A stretch of 12,244 nt of DNA. Origin: Phosphoribacter sp964558825. GTDB taxonomy: Bacteria > Actinomycetota > Actinomycetes > Actinomycetales > Dermatophilaceae. Below the pieces are notes generated by a model. That model was not told where the DNA came from. It saw nothing but the letters and a program-made list of their open reading frames with translations, and did not search any database. A program made the translations under genes and the position numbers. Where the stretch lies: the NCBI GenBank assembly GCA_964558825.1, contig CAZLGB010000095.1, positions 1 through 12,244 of the forward strand, in the 5' to 3' direction. Shown one piece after another: positions 7,981 through 12,244 of the stretch. The stretch's first letter is position 1. Each line of letters opens with the position of its first letter.

Positions 7981-9534
7981 GTGGCCGCGCAGACCATCCA
8001 AGAGAAGATTGACGAGTTGCACCGGCGCCGTGCCGAGCTCGAGGCCGCGGGCGGGGAGGCTCGGGTCGCCAAGCAGCACGACCAGGGCAAGCTCACCGCG
8101 CGTGAGCGGATCAGCGAGCTGCTCGACCCGCACTCCTTCCAGGAGTCCTCGGTGTATGCCGTGCACCGCGCCAACCGTTTCGGCATGGCCGACAAGGACG
8201 TCCCGAGCGACGGCGTCGTCGTCGGCCAGGGGACCATCCTCGGGCGGCTGGTCCACGTGGCCAGCCAGGACTTCACCATCCTCGGCGGCACCATCGGCGA
8301 GCTGCACGCCGAGAAGATCGCCCAGTCGGCGCAGATGGCGCTGCGCACCGGCTCGCCGTTCGTCTGCATCAACGACTCCGGCGGCGCTCGGGTGCAGGAG
8401 GGCATCGACGCCCTCAACGGGTGCGGCCGGATCTTCTTCGCCAACACGCTGCTGTCCGGCGTCGTCCCGCAGATCTCCATCCTCGCCGGGCCGTGTGCCG
8501 GTGCCGCGGCATACTCCCCGGCGTTGACCGACTTCATCATCCAGACCAAGCAAGCGCAGATGTACATCACCGGCCCCGACGTCATCAAACAGGTGACCGG
8601 GGAGGAGGTCAGCCACGACGACCTCGGTGGTGCGGCCGTCCACGCGACCCGGTCCGGTGTCGTCCACTTTGTCGCCGACGACGATGCCCAGGCGATGCTC
8701 ATCGCCAAGAAGCTGCTGAGCTTCCTCCCGCAGAACAACACCGAGGACCCGCCCGAGCTCGAGCACGACGGCAATGTCGACGACAACCGCTTCCTCGACA
8801 CGGTCATCCCCGACGACGCGCGCAAGCCCTACGAGGTGCGCGACGTCATCGCCAACGTCGTCGACGACGGCGACTTCCTCGAGGTGCACGCCGGCTGGGC
8901 GCTCAACGCCGTCGTCGGCTTCGGGCGCATCGTCGGGCGCACCGTTGGGGTGATCGCCAACCAGCCCAACCAGATGTCGGGGGTTCTCGATATCGACGCC
9001 TCGGACAAGATCGCCCGCTTCGTGCGCTTCTGCAACGCCTTCAACATCCCGCTGCTCACCCTCGTCGACACCCCCGGATTCATGCCCGGCGTCGACCAGG
9101 AATACAACGGGATCATCCGCCACGGCGCCAAGGTGCTCTTCGCCTACTCGGCGGCGACCGTCCCGAAGGTCACTGTCGTGCTGCGCAAGGCCTTCGGCGG
9201 CGCCTACATCGCCATGTGTGCCCGCGCTCTGGGTGCCGACAAGGTCTTCGCCTGGCCCTCGGCCGAGATCGCCGTCATGGGTGCCGAAGGCGCCGCGGGC
9301 ATCGTCTTCCGCAAGGAGATCTCCGACGCCGAGGACTCCGCCGCCAAGCGTCAGGAGCTCATCGACGACTACCGGGGGACCTTCGCCAACCCCTATGTCG
9401 CCAGCGAGCACGGGCTCGTCGACGATGTCATCGTCCCGGCCGAGACCCGCCGCTTCGTCGCGCAGGCCTTCGAGTCGTTGACGACCAAGCGCGACGTGCG
9501 TCCGCCCAAGAAGCACGGGCTGATGCCGCTGTGA
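7981..9534 (+). CDS. Methylmalonyl-CoA carboxyltransferase (transcarboxylase) 12S subunit
   Basis: The protein has 517 residues with a GTG start, 11 nt after the 5S stop. AAAGGG (7969-7974) sits six bases upstream and overlaps the end of the 5S gene. The same frame is open back to 6364, but that stretch is a shadow over the 5S gene. Carboxyltransferase motifs include KQHDQGKLTARERI (31-44), SQDFTILGG (95-103), NDSGGARVQEGID (131-143) and GPCAGAAAYSPALTDF (170-185), with a C-terminal AFGGAYIAMC segment. The two Gly-Gly/Gly-Ala segments form the oxyanion holes in this family. The subunit transfers the carboxyl group of (S)-methylmalonyl-CoA to biotin on 1.3S, releasing propionyl-CoA. Alone it could be mistaken for propionyl-CoA carboxylase beta; the adjacent 5S gene and the SFLPQNNTE stretch shared with the propionibacterial 12S decide the call. 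Confidence 0.95.
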   Translation: MAAQTIQEKIDELHRRRAELEAAGGEARVAKQHDQGKLTARERISELLDPHSFQESSVYAVHRANRFGMADKDVPSDGVVVGQGTILGRLVHVASQDFTILGGTIGELHAEKIAQSAQMALRTGSPFVCINDSGGARVQEGIDALNGCGRIFFANTLLSGVVPQISILAGPCAGAAAYSPALTDFIIQTKQAQMYITGPDVIKQVTGEEVSHDDLGGAAVHATRSGVVHFVADDDAQAMLIAKKLLSFLPQNNTEDPPELEHDGNVDDNRFLDTVIPDDARKPYEVRDVIANVVDDGDFLEVHAGWALNAVVGFGRIVGRTVGVIANQPNQMSGVLDIDASDKIARFVRFCNAFNIPLLTLVDTPGFMPGVDQEYNGIIRHGAKVLFAYSAATVPKVTVVLRKAFGGAYIAMCARALGADKVFAWPSAEIAVMGAEGAAGIVFRKEISDAEDSAAKRQELIDDYRGTFANPYVASEHGLVDDVIVPAETRRFVAQAFESLTTKRDVRPPKKHGLMPL

Positions 9535-9586
9535 ACGCCGCCCCGACCCCGACGCCGGTGCTGCTGCGGACCAGGAGAGGATCCTC

Positions 9587-9865
9587 ATGACGAGCACTCC
9601 CGCCGACCTCACCCGGCTCACCGACCTCGTCGACGAGCTGACCCGCCGCGTTGCCAAGCTCGAGAAGCAGCTCGCCGAGAGCCAGGAGCAGCACGGCCCG
9701 GTGCCCATCGACACCATCCTCGCGATCTCGGCGGCGGTGGCGGCCTACCTCGGCAAGAAGGCGACCGTGCGCCAGATCCACTACAGCCACACCAATTCGT
9801 GGGCCCGGATGGGACGCTCCAATATCCACGCCTCCCACACCTTCACCCACACCCGATCCCACTGA
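9587..9865 (+). CDS. Small transcarboxylase-cluster protein, possible epsilon/MmdE-like accessory subunit
   Basis: The protein has 92 residues. The ATG start has AGGAGAGG (9573-9580) six bases upstream. It lies 52 bp after the 12S gene and 23 bp before the biotin carrier, clearly within the same transcript. Residues about 8-34 look like a short coiled coil (LTDLVDELTRRVAKLEKQL). Residues 41-55 (IDTILAISAAVAAYL) are a hydrophobic or amphipathic helix. The tail contains SWARMGR (71-77) and six histidines within the last 28 residues. The AISAAVAAYLG then W-A-x-x-GR pattern resembles the small soluble subunits or tails that accompany Na+-pumping methylmalonyl-CoA or oxaloacetate decarboxylases and acyl-CoA carboxylases. 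There is no true membrane anchor. A role in assembly or stabilisation of the complex is inferred from position and resemblance only. Confidence 0.75.
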   Translation: MTSTPADLTRLTDLVDELTRRVAKLEKQLAESQEQHGPVPIDTILAISAAVAAYLGKKATVRQIHYSHTNSWARMGRSNIHASHTFTHTRSH

Positions 9866-9888
9866 CCTGACTGAGACAAGGAACGCTC

Positions 9889-10272
9889 ATGCGACTCAAG
9901 GTGACCGTCGACGGGGTCGAATACGACGTGCTGGTCGACGTCGAGGCCGAGCCCAAGCCTGCGCTCGGTGGCTTCGTCTTCTCCTCCACCGGGACCGCCA
10001 CGGCACCCCGCTCGGGGCCGGCCGCCCCGGCCGGTGAGGCCGCCGGAGCCGGAGGTGGCGAAAACGCGCTGCGCGCCCCGATCGCCGGCACCGTGCTGCA
10101 GGTCAACGTCCAGCCCGGCGCCGAGGTCAAGGAGGGCGACACCCTCATCATCCTCGAGGCGATGAAGATGGAGACCGAGATCACCGCCCCCGTGGCCGGC
10201 AAGGTCAAGAGCGTGCCGGTCCAGGTCGGCAGCCCGGTGCAGGGCGGCGACATCCTCGTCGACTTCGAATAG
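9889..10272 (+). CDS. Methylmalonyl-CoA carboxyltransferase (transcarboxylase) 1.3S subunit, biotin carboxyl carrier
   Basis: The protein has 127 residues. The ATG start has AAGGA (9878-9882) six bases upstream. The N-terminus MRLKVTVDGVEYDVLVDVEA matches the 1.3S arm that binds the 5S and 12S subunits. A Gly/Ala/Pro-rich linker (about 34-57) follows, then a biotinyl/lipoyl domain (about 60-127) with EAMKMETEI; biotin would be attached to K93. It shuttles CO2 between the 12S and 5S active sites. Length and layout match the propionibacterial 1.3S subunit (about 123 residues). It is the last gene of the cluster, followed by a strong hairpin. No biotin protein ligase is encoded in the window. 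Confidence 0.95.
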   Translation: MRLKVTVDGVEYDVLVDVEAEPKPALGGFVFSSTGTATAPRSGPAAPAGEAAGAGGGENALRAPIAGTVLQVNVQPGAEVKEGDTLIILEAMKMETEITAPVAGKVKSVPVQVGSPVQGGDILVDFE

Positions 10273-10301
10273 CCGCTCCGGCTCGTTGCGTCGTGCTGCG
10301 T

Positions 10302-10332
10302 ATGCCGCCCGCGCCCCGCGCGCGGGCGGCAT
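10302..10332 (+). terminator. Strong hairpin after the transcarboxylase genes
   Basis: ATGCCGCCCGCG (10302-10313) is perfectly complementary to CGCGGGCGGCAT (10321-10332). An added C-G pair gives 13 bp and a five-base loop. It starts 30 bases after the TAG of the 1.3S gene. It has no T-run but is very stable, so it is a plausible factor-independent or assisted terminator separating the cluster from ahcY. Confidence 0.6.
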
Positions 10333-10334
10333 CG

Positions 10335-10390
10335 CCATGTCAACCGGCCATGTCAACCGGCCATGCCGATCGGTCCAGCCGATCGGTCCG
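10335..10390. repeat. Two adjacent pairs of 13-bp tandem repeats upstream of ahcY
   Basis: CCATGTCAACCGG occurs at 10335-10347 and again at 10348-10360. It is followed by GCCGATCGGTCC(A/G) at 10365-10377 and 10378-10390. Each pair is head to tail with a 13-bp period, and the second unit contains the 8-bp palindrome CCGATCGG. The block ends nine bases before the candidate -10 of ahcY, where activator or repressor sites or a divergent -35 region would be expected. Confidence 0.8.
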
Positions 10391-10399
10391 GCCGTCGGC

Positions 10400-10405
10400 T
10401 AGAAT
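10400..10405 (+). promoter_or_regulatory. Candidate -10 element for ahcY
   Basis: TAGAAT matches the actinobacterial TANNNT -10 pattern and five of six TATAAT positions. It implies a transcription start near 10411-10413 and a leader of about 195 nt. No good -35 is visible at 16-18 bp upstream, where the 13-bp tandem repeats lie instead. That suggests a factor-dependent promoter. Confidence 0.45.
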
Positions 10406-10411
10406 GAGGCA

Positions 10412-10605
10412 CTTGCCGGCGTGGGTCGAGGACCCGCGGCCGGGGTGGCACGGCATACGACAGGGCGCTTGCGCTCGCGGACGGCCAGCCCCCCGAGAGC
10501 CCTGAAGGGCGGCGCCGGGTCTGCTCACCAGCGCGTCGACATGTCGATGCGTTGCGCGGACCCCACGACCAGACCCACAGACCCGAAAGCGAATCGGAGA
10601 CTCCT
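10412..10605 (+). other. Long structured 5' leader of ahcY, possible cis-regulatory RNA
   Basis: This is most of the 333-bp stretch without a gene between the 1.3S gene and ahcY. A strong hairpin runs from 10416 to 10443: CCGG outer stem, one bulge, then CGTGGGTC (10420-10427) paired with GACCCGCG (10431-10438). A second domain pairs CAGGGC (10461-10466) with GCCCTG (10499-10504) and encloses a small GCGC-TT-GCGC hairpin. GGCGC (10464-10468) can alternatively pair with GCGCC (10512-10516), a pseudoknot-like layout. The last 50 bases are less structured and carry the ribosome binding site. The order of elements is reminiscent of SAH riboswitches, but the conserved bases do not match well, so no class is assigned. 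Confidence 0.35.
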
Positions 10606-12078
<1,473 letters not shown>

Positions 12079-12107
12079 GCCGCTCGGGTCGCCGCCCGAC
12101 CTGCTCC

Positions 12108-12143
12108 CGTATGCCGTCTGCTCACCCGAGCGGGCGGCATACG
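12108..12143. terminator. Strong hairpin after ahcY, probably bidirectional
   Basis: Arms 12108-12123 and 12128-12143 pair over 16 bp, including two G-T wobbles, around a four-base loop (ACCC). The outer arms are the heptamer GTATGCC and its complement GGCATAC. It lies 30 bases after the ahcY stop and 31 bases before a possible stop codon of a minus-strand frame, so it may serve both directions. Confidence 0.6.
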
Positions 12144-12173
12144 CGCGTCTGGGGGTGGCTCCGGTGCCGAGGT

Positions 12174-12244
12174 TCAGGCCGCGAAAACCGGCTCTTCGTA
12201 CCTGAGGGTGGGGTGAGCACGACGCGCCGTCGGGGGAGTGAGCA
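12174..12244 (-). CDS. Possible C-terminal end of a convergent gene entering from the right edge
   Basis: On the minus strand a frame is open from the right edge to a TGA at 12176-12174, encoding about 22 residues that end in HPTLRYEEPVFAA. Third codon positions are mostly G or C but less strictly than in neighbouring genes. Its placement just beyond a symmetric hairpin fits a convergent gene pair. I recognise no family and the fragment is too short to test; it may be chance. Confidence 0.3.
   Translation of the reverse strand, partial: LTPPTARRAHPTLRYEEPVFAA

Noticed and set aside
10404..10505. 33-codon plus-strand ORF (MRHLPAWVEDPRPG...) in the ahcY leader, as a leader peptide
   Set aside because: Its ATG overlaps the candidate -10 box, so it would not be on the transcript. 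It has no ribosome binding site, and the same bases form the strong hairpin at 10416-10443.
10552..10605. TTG start extending ahcY by 18 residues
   Set aside because: The extension is not family-like. The ATG at 10606 has GGAGA five bases upstream and matches the known N-terminus.
10412..10605. SAM-IV or SAM-I riboswitch
   Set aside because: The core GGCAACC-type and k-turn signatures I would expect are not visible.

Overview
The window is high-GC DNA (roughly 70% G+C by eye) with GTG as well as ATG starts and purine-rich ribosome binding sites. Its closest recognisable proteins are actinobacterial: a propionibacterial-type transcarboxylase, a 490-residue actinobacterial-type S-adenosylhomocysteine hydrolase and a TobH-like SIS protein. 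It is a chromosomal segment of an actinobacterium. The Micrococcales, perhaps Intrasporangiaceae, are a guess from overall feel and cannot be proven here. I see no insertion sequence, tRNA, rRNA, CRISPR array or phage gene.

Layout. (1) Positions 3-437, plus strand: the C-terminal end of a SIS-type phosphoglucose/phosphomannose isomerase-like protein, converging through a hairpin on (2) positions 489-5175, minus strand: a compact four-gene operon for a 2-oxoacid:acceptor oxidoreductase. It is read gamma, alpha, beta, then a flavoprotein that fuses a GltD-like NAD(P)H/FAD module to a two-cluster ferredoxin. (3) Positions 5176-5326: a divergent control region with a 15-bp palindrome and a candidate leaderless 17-codon leader ORF. 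(4) Positions 5327-6262, plus: a DUF808 (YedI-like) membrane protein. (5) Positions 6464-10272, plus: methylmalonyl-CoA carboxyltransferase (transcarboxylase), in the order 5S, 12S, a small fourth protein and 1.3S biotin carrier. (6) Positions 10273-10605: a terminator hairpin, two pairs of 13-bp tandem repeats, a -10 element and a long structured leader. (7) Positions 10606-12078, plus: ahcY, closed by a strong hairpin. (8) A probable minus-strand reading frame entering from the right edge.

How the genes fit together. Both metabolic operons act at pyruvate. The oxidoreductase interconverts a 2-oxoacid (pyruvate is the simplest guess) and an acyl-CoA and, because of its fused flavoprotein, probably passes electrons to or from NAD(P). 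The transcarboxylase moves a carboxyl group from methylmalonyl-CoA to pyruvate without ATP, giving propionyl-CoA and oxaloacetate, the central step of the Wood-Werkman propionate cycle. Together they read as a fermentative or low-oxygen carbon module placed between two housekeeping-type genes. The 5' regions of the two operons share a similar composite DNA element (5203-5227 and 6334-6362), which suggests a common regulator. Two further signals stand out: the heptamer GTATGCC/GGCATAC occurs 15 times in 12.2 kb, and the ahcY leader is long and structured.
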